A DNA stretch of 47,594 nucleotides from Dehalococcoidia bacterium (GCA_009377745.1 WHTK01000027.1:1-47594); one strand, 5' to 3'; numbered from the stretch's first letter, positions 17,685-26,377 are shown. Notes: generated by a model not told the origin, from the sequence alone. Numbers and translations: made by a program.

Positions 17685-20087
17685 TTACCCGCCTGACCTG
17701 ACCGCAGCCAAGCCTTCCTGCTGAAGGACTCTCTTGAGCACCTCCAGCACGCTGTCGGGGTTGAGCGAAATGGAATCGATACCGAGCTCGACGAGCCAGG
17801 CAGCGAACTCCGGGTAATCGCTCGGCGCCTGGCCGCAGATGCCGACCTTTGCGCCGGCGCGATGTGCCGATTCGATCAGCTCCGCGATCATGCGCTTGAC
17901 GGCAGGGTTGCGCTCGTCGAAGAGATGAGCCAGCTCCTGCGAGTCGCGGTCGACTCCGAGGACGAGCTGTGTGAGGTCGTTGGACCCGATCGAGAAGCCG
18001 TCGAAGCGCCGCGCAAACTCCTCGGCGAGCAGGACGTTCGAGGGAATCTCAGCCATCACGTAGACCTCTAGACCCCGCTCACCGCGCACGAGTCCGTTCT
18101 CGGCCATCGCCTCGATGACCCGGTCTGCTTCCTCCAACGTCCGACAGAAGGGGATCATGACGATCAGGTTCGTCAGGCCGATCTCTTCGCGCACGCGACG
18201 GATCGCACTGCATTCCAGGCCGAAGCCTGCTCGATAGCGGTCGCTGTAATAGCGGGAGGCGCCGCGGAAGCCGAGCATCGGGTTCTCCTCGACGGGCTCG
18301 AACTGCCGACCACCGATGAGGTTCGCGTACTCGTTGGTCTTGAAGTCACTCGTCCGAAGAATGACCGGGTCCGGGTACCGAGAAGCGGCGATCTTGGCGA
18401 TGCCCCAGGCCAAGCGGTCGACAAAAAACGCGGCCTTGTCTTCGTAACCCGAGGTGAGGTCCGCGATCTGGGCGCGGGCATCGGGGTCCGTCAGCTTGTC
18501 GAACTCCAGAAGGGCCATTGGATGGGCCTTGATTGAGTTGCTGATGATGAACTCCATGCGGGCGAGGCCGATTCCCTGACAGGGCAGCTGCCACCAGCGG
18601 AAAGCCGCCCCCGGGTCAGCGATGTTCATCATGATCTGGGTTCGCGGGCGTGGCAGATCCTGGAAGCTGAGCTCCTTCGCCTCAAACCTTAGTGCGCCTT
18701 CATAGACGAAGCCCTTCTCGCCCTCCGCGCAGGAAACGGTGAGCTCCTGGCCGTCCTGGAGGACACGGGTGGCGTCCCCTGTCCCCACGAGGGCGGGGAT
18801 GCCGAGCTCACGGCTGACTATGGCGGCATGGGAGGTGCGGCCGCCGCGGTCGGTCACTATCGCCGCTGCCTGCTTCATGACCGGCACCCAGTCAGGGCTT
18901 GTCGTCTCTGCAACGAGGATGGAAGCAGGAACGAATCGCGAAATATCCTCCACGCTGGCGATCACGCAGGCTTGCCCGGTCGCGATAGCCTCACCGATGC
19001 TGAGGCCGGTCACCAGACGCCTGCCCTCCTCGAGCAGCCGGTGGGACTTTATCGACCCAGCGAGGCGTTGCGATTGGACGGTCTCCGGCCTGGCCTGGAC
19101 CATGAACAGCTCGCCGGTGTCGGCGTCTTTGGCCCACTCCATGTCCATTGGTGTGCGGTAATGCTGCTCGATGCTCACAGCCCAGCGCGCAAGCTGGAGA
19201 ATCTCTTCGTCACTTAGCACGAAGGCCTGACGTTCCACTGCCGTTGTCGGGACCGTCGCGGTCCCGGCTCGGCCTTCCGCGTACACAACCTTGGTTTCTT
19301 TGGAGCCTGAGACCTTATCGATCACTGGCTTCAGGCGTTCGTCGCCGAGGAGCGGTTTGAAGACCATGTACTGGTCAGGGATTACAGCACCCTGGACGAC
19401 GCTCTCGCCGAGGCCCCAGGCGGCGTTGATCATAACCACGTTGGGAAAGCCGCTCTCCGTGTCGATCGAGAACATGACGCCGGCGCTGGCTCGGTCGGCG
19501 TGGACCATCCTCTGGACGCCGACGGAGAGGCCCACCTTCATATCCTCGAAGCCCATCTCCCGCCGGTAGGTGATCGCGCGGTCGGTGAAGAGAGAGGCGA
19601 AACAGCGGCGGCAGCTCTCGATCAGCGCGTCTTCGCCCACGACGTTGAGGAACGACTCTTGCTGTCCGGCAAAGCTCGCTCCGGGCAGGTCCTCGGCCGT
19701 GGCGCTGCTGCGCACGGCGACGTCGAGGTCGAGGTCGGCCATAGCGTAGCGTCCACAGAGCTCGCGATACGCCTCGCGAATGGCCGCCGAGATGTCGTCG
19801 GGGAACTCGGAGCGCAGGAAGAGATCTCGGATGGACTTCCCCGTCGTCTCCAGAGACGCCTCGCCTATCGCGAGCGCCTGAAGCCGTTCCTCGATCTGCG
19901 GCGCGATGCCGTTGTGGGCCAGGAAGCGACGGTAGGCCTTGACCGTCGTGGCGAAGCCGTCCGGGACACGGATACCAGCGGTCTTGAGGCGGCGAACCAG
20001 CTCGCCGAGGGAGGCGTTCTTGCCGCCGACGCTGCCAACGTCCTGCGTTCCGAGCTCCTCAAACCAGCGGATGTACTGCGAACTCAT
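17685..20087 (-). CDS. ppsA: Phosphoenolpyruvate synthase
   Basis: 800 aa from ATG 20087, GGAG upstream. ATP-grasp domain (about 10-340: GGKNASLGEL, VAVRSSATAEDLPGASFAG), phospho-histidine domain with catalytic His420 in GGRTSHAAIVS, and PEP/pyruvate TIM barrel ending in the catalytic Cys of GICGQAPSD. It makes PEP from pyruvate and ATP, opening gluconeogenesis. Its promoter carries two DosR-type boxes, which links PEP formation to dormancy control along with the fructose-bisphosphatase at 32645. The frame is open to 20177, but that extension would overlap the operator. Confidence 0.95.
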   Translation of the reverse strand: MSSQYIRWFEELGTQDVGSVGGKNASLGELVRRLKTAGIRVPDGFATTVKAYRRFLAHNGIAPQIEERLQALAIGEASLETTGKSIRDLFLRSEFPDDISAAIREAYRELCGRYAMADLDLDVAVRSSATAEDLPGASFAGQQESFLNVVGEDALIESCRRCFASLFTDRAITYRREMGFEDMKVGLSVGVQRMVHADRASAGVMFSIDTESGFPNVVMINAAWGLGESVVQGAVIPDQYMVFKPLLGDERLKPVIDKVSGSKETKVVYAEGRAGTATVPTTAVERQAFVLSDEEILQLARWAVSIEQHYRTPMDMEWAKDADTGELFMVQARPETVQSQRLAGSIKSHRLLEEGRRLVTGLSIGEAIATGQACVIASVEDISRFVPASILVAETTSPDWVPVMKQAAAIVTDRGGRTSHAAIVSRELGIPALVGTGDATRVLQDGQELTVSCAEGEKGFVYEGALRFEAKELSFQDLPRPRTQIMMNIADPGAAFRWWQLPCQGIGLARMEFIISNSIKAHPMALLEFDKLTDPDARAQIADLTSGYEDKAAFFVDRLAWGIAKIAASRYPDPVILRTSDFKTNEYANLIGGRQFEPVEENPMLGFRGASRYYSDRYRAGFGLECSAIRRVREEIGLTNLIVMIPFCRTLEEADRVIEAMAENGLVRGERGLEVYVMAEIPSNVLLAEEFARRFDGFSIGSNDLTQLVLGVDRDSQELAHLFDERNPAVKRMIAELIESAHRAGAKVGICGQAPSDYPEFAAWLVELGIDSISLNPDSVLEVLKRVLQQEGLAAVRSGG

Positions 20088-20118
20088 GAAGCTACTCCAG
20101 GACGATGTGTCCAAGACC

Positions 20119-20184
20119 AAGTTACATCGCGCCTCTCGCCGCCAGGAGGGGCACATCGACCGGATGTTGGGGGACAAATGGCCC
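20119..20184 (-). promoter_or_regulatory. Tandem DosR-type boxes and -10 of ppsA
   Basis: Boxes GGGCACATCGACCG (20149-20162) and GGGACAAATGGCCC (20171-20184) are 22 bp apart; the second is an excellent match to GGGAC-N4-GGCCC. The minus-strand TAACTT (20124-20119) follows the inner box by 24 bp. ppsA starts at 20087. Confidence 0.65.
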
Positions 20185-20285
20185 TGAATGAACGTAGTGA
20201 AACCTGAACAGGCGGACCAGGCTCGTGTACCCCTGGCTGCCTGCGGCTCAGCGGCGGATGTTACGCACGGTAGCCTTCGCGGCTC

Positions 20286-20855
20286 TCAGAAAAGCTTGTC
20301 TAGAATTCTGGCGACGTGCGCAGGCACTTCCTCGCTGCTCAATCCCATCTCACGCCCGATTTCAGCGTCGCGCCTGCCGTCAACAATTTGCGCCAGCAGC
20401 GCACGCTCCCCTTCTTCCAGCGTTGAAAGTGTCTCACCGCCGGCAACCGCCCTGAGGCGCGTCAAAGTCTCCTGCGGCATGTAAGAAGTCCCTCGGGCCG
20501 CCCTTAGGATGGCCTCGAAAAGCCCTGGGCCAGAGTCGTCCGGTGCCAGGATGAGGCCGGAGGCGCCTGCGATGACAGCTTTTACGATGTCGCTCTCACG
20601 CCTGTAGTGGGTCCACATGAGCACATACGCATGCTCCCTGATCTGTCGCCAGACAAGAACATCCTGCGTATTGCCGGGAAGCGAGTCTGAGATCACAACA
20701 TCCGGAGGATCTCGTCTGATTACGAGCAGCGCTGCTGGCGCGCCCGCCGAGCTTCCCGCGTACACAAGCGCCTTCTGCCGCGTCAAGAGGCGCGAAAGCG
20801 CCGCTTGCAGACGCTCGTTCGACGAAACGACAAACACCTTGCATATGGCCGCCAA
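20286..20855 (-). CDS. Degenerate NarL-type response regulator (pseudo-receiver)
   Basis: 189 aa. The receiver-like domain keeps a possible acceptor Asp57 (VVISDSLPG) but the acidic pair is replaced by Ser11-Ser12 and the switch lysine is missing (LILAPDD), so ordinary phosphorylation is unlikely. The C-terminal HTH is short and its recognition helix (LSSEEVPAHVARILDKLF) differs sharply from the DosR-like KTVKNYVS. The protein ends right after the HTH. It has its own boxes and stands before a PAS-PAS kinase, suggesting a phosphorylation-independent regulator or a protein-protein modulator. Confidence 0.75.
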   Translation of the reverse strand: MAAICKVFVVSSNERLQAALSRLLTRQKALVYAGSSAGAPAALLVIRRDPPDVVISDSLPGNTQDVLVWRQIREHAYVLMWTHYRRESDIVKAVIAGASGLILAPDDSGPGLFEAILRAARGTSYMPQETLTRLRAVAGGETLSTLEEGERALLAQIVDGRRDAEIGREMGLSSEEVPAHVARILDKLF

Positions 20856-20915
20856 GCCTCCACGCCTCCAGTCCTGCCCTCTCCTGAGACTGAAGGCAAG
20901 GGACTCGACATGCTA

Positions 20916-20951
20916 TGGCCTTTCGGCACTACCTATCCCGGCGAATGGTCC
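20916..20951 (-). promoter_or_regulatory. Tandem DosR-type boxes before the pseudo-receiver gene
   Basis: Boxes TGGCCTTTCGGCAC (20916-20929) and CCGGCGAATGGTCC (20938-20951) are 22 bp apart. The inner box is 60 bp from the start at 20855. The -10 is weak (TCAGTC at 20893-20888). Confidence 0.55.
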
Positions 20952-21057
20952 GTGGAAGGGCTGCAGCAAACACTGTGGAGGAGCAAGTGAAGCTGACCCT
21001 GCCATGCGAGGCTGGGCCGTAAACGACAGCCCAGGCAGCGAGACACGAGCGCAGGGA

Positions 21058-22497
21058 TCAGATGAAGCGGACTTCTACGCGAATCGCCGTTCCCTGCCCG
21101 GGCGCGCTTCGGATGTTGAGCTGTGCGCCGGCGAGGCTGGCCCTGCTGAGCATATTGCGAAGGCCGCGGTGGCCCTCCGGCGCCTCGACGGACGTATCGA
21201 ATCCGCATCCGTTGTCGTGCACATGCAAGCAGAGAACGCTGTCTTCCGTAAAGAGACTGATCGAGACCTTGCTCGCCTGCGCGTACTTGCGCGTGTTGCT
21301 CAGGGCCTCGTGGGTGATCACGTATAAGGCGAGGCCGACCTGAGGTTCGATCTGCGGCAATTCGGGTGCAACGTGGACCTCGGTTTCTATCGAGGAGTTC
21401 TCCTGGAACTCACGCCCGAGTTCGAAGAGCGCTTGGTGGAGGTCGCCAGCGAACTGCCGCGGTCGCAGATCGAAGATGTAGCTGCGAATGTCGCGGATCA
21501 CGCTATGAAGCTGCTCTACTGAATGGCGGACTGCATCCTTCGCCTGAACGGGCTCCGTGTCTATATCCACTTCAGCCATGCCAAGGCCCAGGCTGACAGC
21601 GTAGATGTCCTGCATAATCCCGTCATGTAGATCCATGCCAATGCGGTACCGTTCCTGCTCCGTGTCCAAGAGCGTACGCAGAGCCTCCTGCTCACTCTGG
21701 AGCCGGTGGCTCTCGGTCAGATCCCTGGCCAACGCGATCACGAAGAGACCCTTGTCGGTTTCTAGAGGGCTGAGGCTGATCTCAACCGGGAACTCGGTTC
21801 CATCCCTTCGGCGGCCGACCAGATTGAGCCCGGTCAAGGCCTGACGAACCGTGGGCTGGGTCAAGTAGGCCTCTCGGCCCGCTATGTGAGAGCCTAGCAG
21901 GCGTTCAGGAACGAGAACATCCACCTTCTCCCCGATGAGCTCGCGCCGCGCGAAGCCGAAGAGCTTCTCGATTTCGGCGTTCGCCATCAGTATCTCAGCC
22001 CGATCATTAACAACCAGGCAGCCGATGGGCGCGGCCTCCAGCAGGATAGACGCGAGGACGGGCCACTCACGGCCCGCAGCGATAGCTTCCCGAAGCTCTC
22101 GTTCTCTCTCCACCAGACGCAAGCGTTCGGAGATGTCTCTCACAATAGCGACCGTGAAAGTCCTGCGGCCAGAGGTTAGCGGGCTGAGGCTGATCTCCAC
22201 TGGGAGCTCTACGCCGTCTTTGCGCACGCCAACGAGATCCAGGCCGGGGCCCATGGCTCGGCGAGTGGGACTCCCCTGGTATTGCTCCCTGTCGCTGACG
22301 TGACCGTCACGCAGGCGCGAGGGGATGAGAACTTCAACGCGCTCGCCGACCAGATCGTCTGCCTCGTAGCCGAACAGGGCACACAACTGCTCGTTGACCA
22401 CGAGAATCCGGCCGCGCTCGTCCACCACGGCGATGCCGTCCGGCGCCGCCTCCAGCAGGGCCCGGAAATCGAGTAGCACTACGCCAGAGTCTTCCAT
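21058..22497 (-). CDS. Soluble PAS-PAS histidine kinase (HisKA_3 type)
   Basis: 479 aa from ATG 22497; a TTG at 22545 is an alternative. Two PAS domains (about 10-125 and 150-262), each with a PxEISLSPL strand, then a HisKA_3 helix with phospho-acceptor His291 in RIGMDLHDGIMQ and an HATPase domain (HDNGCGFD). No membrane segment. At the position of the FixL heme histidine (DPHIIG in FixL) the PAS domains have RRAMG and RQALT, so FixL-type heme binding is unlikely; a flavin or other ligand is possible. Its partner is probably the DosR-like regulator, making a two-kinase, one-regulator system as with DosS/DosT. The adjacent regulator at 20286 lacks phosphorylation residues. Confidence 0.87.
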   Translation of the reverse strand: MEDSGVVLLDFRALLEAAPDGIAVVDERGRILVVNEQLCALFGYEADDLVGERVEVLIPSRLRDGHVSDREQYQGSPTRRAMGPGLDLVGVRKDGVELPVEISLSPLTSGRRTFTVAIVRDISERLRLVERERELREAIAAGREWPVLASILLEAAPIGCLVVNDRAEILMANAEIEKLFGFARRELIGEKVDVLVPERLLGSHIAGREAYLTQPTVRQALTGLNLVGRRRDGTEFPVEISLSPLETDKGLFVIALARDLTESHRLQSEQEALRTLLDTEQERYRIGMDLHDGIMQDIYAVSLGLGMAEVDIDTEPVQAKDAVRHSVEQLHSVIRDIRSYIFDLRPRQFAGDLHQALFELGREFQENSSIETEVHVAPELPQIEPQVGLALYVITHEALSNTRKYAQASKVSISLFTEDSVLCLHVHDNGCGFDTSVEAPEGHRGLRNMLSRASLAGAQLNIRSAPGQGTAIRVEVRFI

Positions 22498-22556
22498 TTC
22501 CCGGCTTCGAGCATAAGCAGCGGGGACTCTGTTTGCTCTACTCAATCCTCACTATG

Positions 22557-22588
22557 CCAAGGAATACGCGTTCCAAGGAATACGCGTT
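22557..22588. repeat. Perfect 16-bp tandem duplication
   Basis: CCAAGGAATACGCGTT occurs twice back to back (22557-22572 and 22573-22588). It lies upstream of the PAS-PAS kinase gene and downstream of the PPOX gene. It may be a recent duplication or a paired binding site. Confidence 0.9.
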
Positions 22589-22656
22589 GAGTTTACATCC
22601 TATGATCAACCATTTGGTGCGTCCACGCACAGAAGTTGCATTTAATTCACCAACTT

Positions 22657-23070
22657 TCACGCGCTCTGTTCGGACGTCAGCCTCCGTGGCTCCATAGCCA
22701 GAATCAGTGAATCGCCAGAGCGCAAGTCTTCCTTAACGAAGGCCTGCGCCGCTTCTTCTGTGTAGTAGCGACGGCAGATCGACAGACAACGCCTGGCAAC
22801 ATCGCCCTCGCGAATCACACACGAACCATAGGCGCTGACATACTGGTAAGGCTCCGCGTGGGTGGCGATACAGACGGACGCCTCCGTATGGCCCCTGATG
22901 TTCCCGACTTTGACCGAGTTCGACCCAATCCAGAAGTAGAATTTGCCAGCCTCGTACTCAAACCAGACGGGAGTCGAGTGCAACGTGCCGTCCGGACGCA
23001 CTGTAGTTAGAACGGCGACTAGAGGCCGCCGCAGGAACTCATCGATTTCCGCACGACTCATACTGGGCAA
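22657..23070 (-). CDS. PPOX-class (pyridoxamine 5'-phosphate oxidase fold) flavin/F420-dependent protein
   Basis: 137 aa from TTG 23070 (GGAGA upstream); ATG 23061 is an alternative. Split-barrel fold: RPLVAVLTTVRPDGTLHSTPVWFEYE, followed by SNSVKVGNIRGHTEASVCI, typical of PPOX-class proteins that bind FMN, F420 or heme. F420-linked members are common in Actinobacteria and Chloroflexota. Several PPOX-fold proteins (for example Rv0080) are in the mycobacterial DosR regulon. It is divergent from archease-rtcB with a shared operator region. Confidence 0.87.
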   Translation of the reverse strand: MPSMSRAEIDEFLRRPLVAVLTTVRPDGTLHSTPVWFEYEAGKFYFWIGSNSVKVGNIRGHTEASVCIATHAEPYQYVSAYGSCVIREGDVARRCLSICRRYYTEEAAQAFVKEDLRSGDSLILAMEPRRLTSEQSA

Positions 23071-23137
23071 GGCTCGTCTCCGTTATCCAGAATCCATTAA
23101 CGCGCTGTCTCGTTCTCGGCGCAACTGCCAACAATCA

Positions 23138-23173
23138 CGGAAAGTGGTCCCCGTCGCAAGGGCTGAACGGCCC
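23138..23173. promoter_or_regulatory. Shared DosR-type boxes between PPOX gene and archease-rtcB
   Basis: Boxes CGGAAAGTGGTCCC (23138-23151, weaker) and GGGCTGAACGGCCC (23160-23173) are 22 bp apart. They sit almost symmetrically: 67 bp from the PPOX start (23070) and 66 bp from the archease start (23240). On the plus strand TACGCT (23197-23202) follows by 23 bp. Confidence 0.6.
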
Positions 23174-23239
23174 CTGAAAAGTCCTCCCCTTCACCTTACG
23201 CTGTGAGAGACGCCAGCCGAACCGAGGCTTCAAGCAATC

Positions 23240-23665
23240 GTGGACAATCCAAAGCCGAATTGGGAGCACTTTCCTCACGGCGCCGACATCGGTGTTCGGG
23301 GCGCCGATGCGTCGCTGGCGGGTGCGTTCGAGCAGGCGGCGCTGGCCCTCACAGCGATCGTGGTTGATCCGTCGTCACTCGACGTGAAGGAAGGCGTGGA
23401 GATTGCCTGCGAGGCTCCCGATCAGGAACTGCTTCTGGTCGACTGGCTTAACGCGCTGATCTACGAGATGGCGACGCGGCAGCTGGTGTTCGGTCGCTTC
23501 CAGGTGCAAATCGAGGCGACGCAAATGCATGCGACAGCGTGGGGCCAGCCAATGGACGACAGACTCGAACTGACCGTAGAACCCAAAGGCGCGACCTACA
23601 CGGCGCTGTCCGTCGAGCAACAGGCGGACGGTCGTTGGGTCGCCCAATGCGTCGTTGATGTGTAG
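23240..23665 (+). CDS. Archease (RtcB activator)
   Basis: 141 aa, GTG start. The archease signature is present: N-terminal HFPHGADIGVRG (usually HTADIG), LAGAFEQAALAL, LLVDWLNALIYE and DDRLELTVEPKGATY in the C-terminal half. Archease speeds guanylylation of RtcB and broadens its nucleotide use. It is directly followed by rtcB (21-bp gap) as expected of a functional pair. The DosR-type boxes upstream would induce both. Confidence 0.92.
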   Translation: MDNPKPNWEHFPHGADIGVRGADASLAGAFEQAALALTAIVVDPSSLDVKEGVEIACEAPDQELLLVDWLNALIYEMATRQLVFGRFQVQIEATQMHATAWGQPMDDRLELTVEPKGATYTALSVEQQADGRWVAQCVVDV

Positions 23666-23686
23666 AAACGCGACAGGAGACGAACG

Positions 23687-25123
23687 ATGGACACGGCAAG
23701 GCTCGAACGAAGGTCGGAGTGTGAATGGTGGATCGCGCCGACCGGCAAGATGCGGGTCCCGGCGGTCATCTATGCGACGGAGTCCCTGATCGCCGACATG
23801 GACGAGAAGGTGCGGGAGCAAATCACTAACGTTGCCACCCTCCCAGGCATCGTCAAGGCGGCTTACTGCATGCCAGACGCCCACTGGGGCTACGGCTTTC
23901 CCATCGGCGGCGTCGCGGCTTTCGACCCGGCCGAGGGAGGCATAATCTCGGCAGGCGGCGTTGGTTTTGACGTCTCGTGCGGCGTGCGGACGCTCCATAC
24001 AGGCCTCAAGGTCTCCGAAGTGGAAGCGGCGAAGGAGCAGCTAGCGGACGCCCTCTTCCGCACCGTGCCGGCCGGCCTTGGCAGTCGGGGTAAAATCCAC
24101 CTCGACAACGAAGCGATGAGAGCGATGCTGCAAGGCGGCGCGCGCTGGGCTGTCGACCAAGGCTACGGGCACGATGACGACCTCGCGTTCGTAGAAGAAG
24201 GCGGCTGCATGGCCGGCGCCGAGCCCAGCGAGGTGTCGGATCAGGCACTGAAGCGGCAGCAGGACGAGATGGGCACGCTGGGCTCCGGCAACCACTACCT
24301 CGAGGTGCAGAGGATCGCGGAGATTCTGGATGAGGAGACGGCGGGTGCCTTCCGGTTAACACGCGAAGAGGTCGTCGTAAGCATCCACTGCGGCTCGCGC
24401 GGCCTCGGCCATCAGATAGGAACAGAGTACTTGAGGAAGATGGCTATTACTGCCGCGAGCCACGGCATCGAGCTACCGGACCGGGAGCTAGCCTGCGCGC
24501 CCATCGTTTCGGATGTCGGCCGGTCCTACCTGGGTGCGATGCGCGCGGCGATTAACTGCGCCTTGGCCAACCGGCAGATCATCACCCACCTCGTGCGCGA
24601 GGCGTTCGCCGGCGTGTTCCCCGGCTGCGAGCTGCCGCTGATCTATGACGTCTCCCACAACACCTGTAAGGTCGAACGGCACGCCATCGACGGCGACGGC
24701 GAGACGCGGGAGTTGTACGTCCACCGCAAGGGTGCGACGAGGGCGTTCGGCCCCGGCCACGACGAACTGCCGACCGCGTATCAAAAGACAGGGCAGCCGG
24801 TAATCATCGGCGGCACCATGGGCACGGCCTCGCACGTTCTGGTTGGCACCGGCGAAAGCGAGACGCTTTCGTTCAGCTCCTCCTGCCACGGCGCCGGGCG
24901 TAGCATGAGCCGGCATGAGGCGCTCAAGCACTGGCAAGGCAGATCCCTGGTGGACAGCCTGGCGAGCCAGGGGATTCTCATCCGCACTCGCTCCTATCGA
25001 GGCGTAGCGGAGGAAGCGCCCGGCGCCTACAAGGACGTGGACGCTGTCGCGGAGGCTGCGCATGCGTCGGGCCTCTCACGCCGGGTCGCGAGGCTCACGC
25101 CGCTGATCTGCGTCAAGGGCTAA
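23687..25123 (+). CDS. rtcB: RNA-splicing ligase RtcB
   Basis: 478 aa, ATG after AGGAGA. All hallmark residues are visible: CMPDAHWGYGFPIGG, metal ligands Asp95 and Cys98 (GGVGFDVSCG), His203 (GSGNHYLE), His234 (IHCGSRGLGHQ), His324 (DVSHNTCK), and the guanylylated His401 (CHGAGRSMSR). RtcB joins 2',3'-cyclic phosphate or 3'-phosphate RNA ends to 5'-OH ends using GTP and Mn2+, and repairs tRNA or rRNA cut by toxins or stress nucleases. Its place in a dormancy regulon with archease suggests RNA repair on entry to or exit from dormancy. Confidence 0.97.
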   Translation: MDTARLERRSECEWWIAPTGKMRVPAVIYATESLIADMDEKVREQITNVATLPGIVKAAYCMPDAHWGYGFPIGGVAAFDPAEGGIISAGGVGFDVSCGVRTLHTGLKVSEVEAAKEQLADALFRTVPAGLGSRGKIHLDNEAMRAMLQGGARWAVDQGYGHDDDLAFVEEGGCMAGAEPSEVSDQALKRQQDEMGTLGSGNHYLEVQRIAEILDEETAGAFRLTREEVVVSIHCGSRGLGHQIGTEYLRKMAITAASHGIELPDRELACAPIVSDVGRSYLGAMRAAINCALANRQIITHLVREAFAGVFPGCELPLIYDVSHNTCKVERHAIDGDGETRELYVHRKGATRAFGPGHDELPTAYQKTGQPVIIGGTMGTASHVLVGTGESETLSFSSSCHGAGRSMSRHEALKHWQGRSLVDSLASQGILIRTRSYRGVAEEAPGAYKDVDAVAEAAHASGLSRRVARLTPLICVKG

Positions 25124-25142
25124 TGCAAGAAACACGCTCGGT

Positions 25143-25835
25143 TCAATGCGGGATCGGCGCTTTCTCGCAGCGGCCACATCGGCAGAAGTTCTTGCCAAGC
25201 CGCGTCAGCGCGGCCTCGAAGTGCCGATAGTCGTAGCCAGCCATCGCGTGCTTCTTCCAGAACGCAGCAGGATCATCGATTCCCAGGTGATCGGCAGCTA
25301 ATTGCGCCAGACCGCCCAAGCCTGGGGTGGCCTTCGGCCAGAGGCCGCGGAGCTCGCGCAGAAAGATGTCACTGGTGATGGGCCCAACACCCCAAAAGGC
25401 TTGCAGCCGTGTTTCGAGGTCGACCGTGTCCTGAGCGGCTGCATGCAGCATGTTCAGGTCGCCTTCGTACTGCTCGATTAGCCTGGCGGCTGCGCCCTGG
25501 ACCTTGCGGCTGGTGATGCCGTCATAGCGGGCGTAACCGCCTTCGCCCATGATCTGCACAAGCTCACCGAAATCGGCAGCGGCGATCCGCTGCGGGGTCG
25601 TCAGGCCGTGTTCGAGAAACGCCTGATACGTGTGTGTCGCCACCGACTCGGCGATTCGCGCGCCGTACAGGAGGCTGGCCAGAAACCAGCGGAAAAGCTC
25701 GTCGGGATCAAGCCGGCTGAGGTCGATGCCGAGACGCGCGGAAAAGAGGTCACCCTGCTCATGCAGCAACCGCGCGAGATCGTCTCGCCTGACCTGGCGT
25801 TGCGGCAAGGCTGAAATTCCTCGACCTTCGCCCAA
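25143..25835 (-). CDS. HhH-GPD (endonuclease III-like) DNA glycosylase-related protein
   Basis: 230 aa, TTG start at 25835, 12 bp after the preceding gene. Helical protein with FLASLLYGARIAES, a hairpin-like LQAFWGVGPITSDIFLREL and a C-terminal CRCGRC cluster, which resembles endonuclease III relatives. The usual catalytic LPGVGxxTA/K-D pattern is altered, and the Cys set is too short for the canonical 4Fe-4S loop. Base-excision activity is therefore uncertain; a DNA-binding or repair role is likely. Confidence 0.65.
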   Translation of the reverse strand: MGEGRGISALPQRQVRRDDLARLLHEQGDLFSARLGIDLSRLDPDELFRWFLASLLYGARIAESVATHTYQAFLEHGLTTPQRIAAADFGELVQIMGEGGYARYDGITSRKVQGAAARLIEQYEGDLNMLHAAAQDTVDLETRLQAFWGVGPITSDIFLRELRGLWPKATPGLGGLAQLAADHLGIDDPAAFWKKHAMAGYDYRHFEAALTRLGKNFCRCGRCEKAPIPH

Positions 25836-25847
25836 GTCTAAGCCGCT

Positions 25848-26216
25848 TTAGCGCGGGGGCTCTGGGCTCTCGAATGGCGTCTCAACGATCGTCTCGTAAC
25901 CCTCTAGCAACGTCTCGCTGAGGGGTTGGAGGTGACCCAATTGCTGCAGCCCATTCAGCAGCTTCTGCTGCGACGCATAGTGGAAGCCCACGAGCGCGAG
26001 GGCCAGTGTGAGCGAGCGCTTCGCCGAGACAGGGTCGGGTTCGCGAGCAATGAACCTGTCTATCTCCTCCTGCTGAGTTTCGATCAACTCTCGGACAGCC
26101 TTGCCAGGCTCTCCGATGTTGTTCATGGCGTCGCGGGCGTCGTGTAGCCACGCCCAGAAGCTCGCGACCTCTGTTTCCAGGTCAAGTCCGTAGGTGAGAG
26201 AAAAAGCCTTGGGCAT
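25848..26216 (-). CDS. Helical protein of unknown function with own DosR-type promoter
   Basis: 122 aa from ATG 26216 with GGAGGA upstream. Sequence features are AFSLTYGLDLETEVASFWAWL, then long helices (AVRELIETQQEEIDRF, LTLALALVGFHYASQQKLL). No signal peptide or membrane helix. No family recognised. It is preceded by a strong box pair and forms a unit with the HhH protein downstream. Confidence 0.7.
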   Translation of the reverse strand: MPKAFSLTYGLDLETEVASFWAWLHDARDAMNNIGEPGKAVRELIETQQEEIDRFIAREPDPVSAKRSLTLALALVGFHYASQQKLLNGLQQLGHLQPLSETLLEGYETIVETPFESPEPPR

Positions 26217-26279
26217 TGTCGTTTTCCTCCGGGTTGCGAGTTGCACTTCAAGGTTGCTCACCCCGAGCCCGCGGCGACA

Positions 26280-26315
26280 GGGCCGAACAACCACCATGCA
26301 GGGGACATTTGGCCC
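26280..26315 (-). promoter_or_regulatory. Tandem DosR-type boxes before the 122-aa protein
   Basis: Boxes GGGCCGAACAACCA (26280-26293) and GGGACATTTGGCCC (26302-26315) are 22 bp apart; the second matches the published DosR core GGGACTTNNGNCCC at nearly every fixed position. The start codon is at 26216, 63 bp away. Confidence 0.65.
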
Positions 26316-26377
26316 CAATCCCGGTCGAGGCTCAGGTAGAGAGGTTCGCCTCCCAAGCGATCAAGCAGGGCCTGATT

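Noticed and set aside
22110..22497. Possible FixL-type heme PAS domain in the second kinase
   Set aside because: The residues at the FixL heme-histidine position are Arg/Gln-type in both PAS domains.
22557..22588. Two-copy repeat considered as the start of a CRISPR array
   Set aside because: The copies are directly adjacent with no spacer and no cas genes are present.
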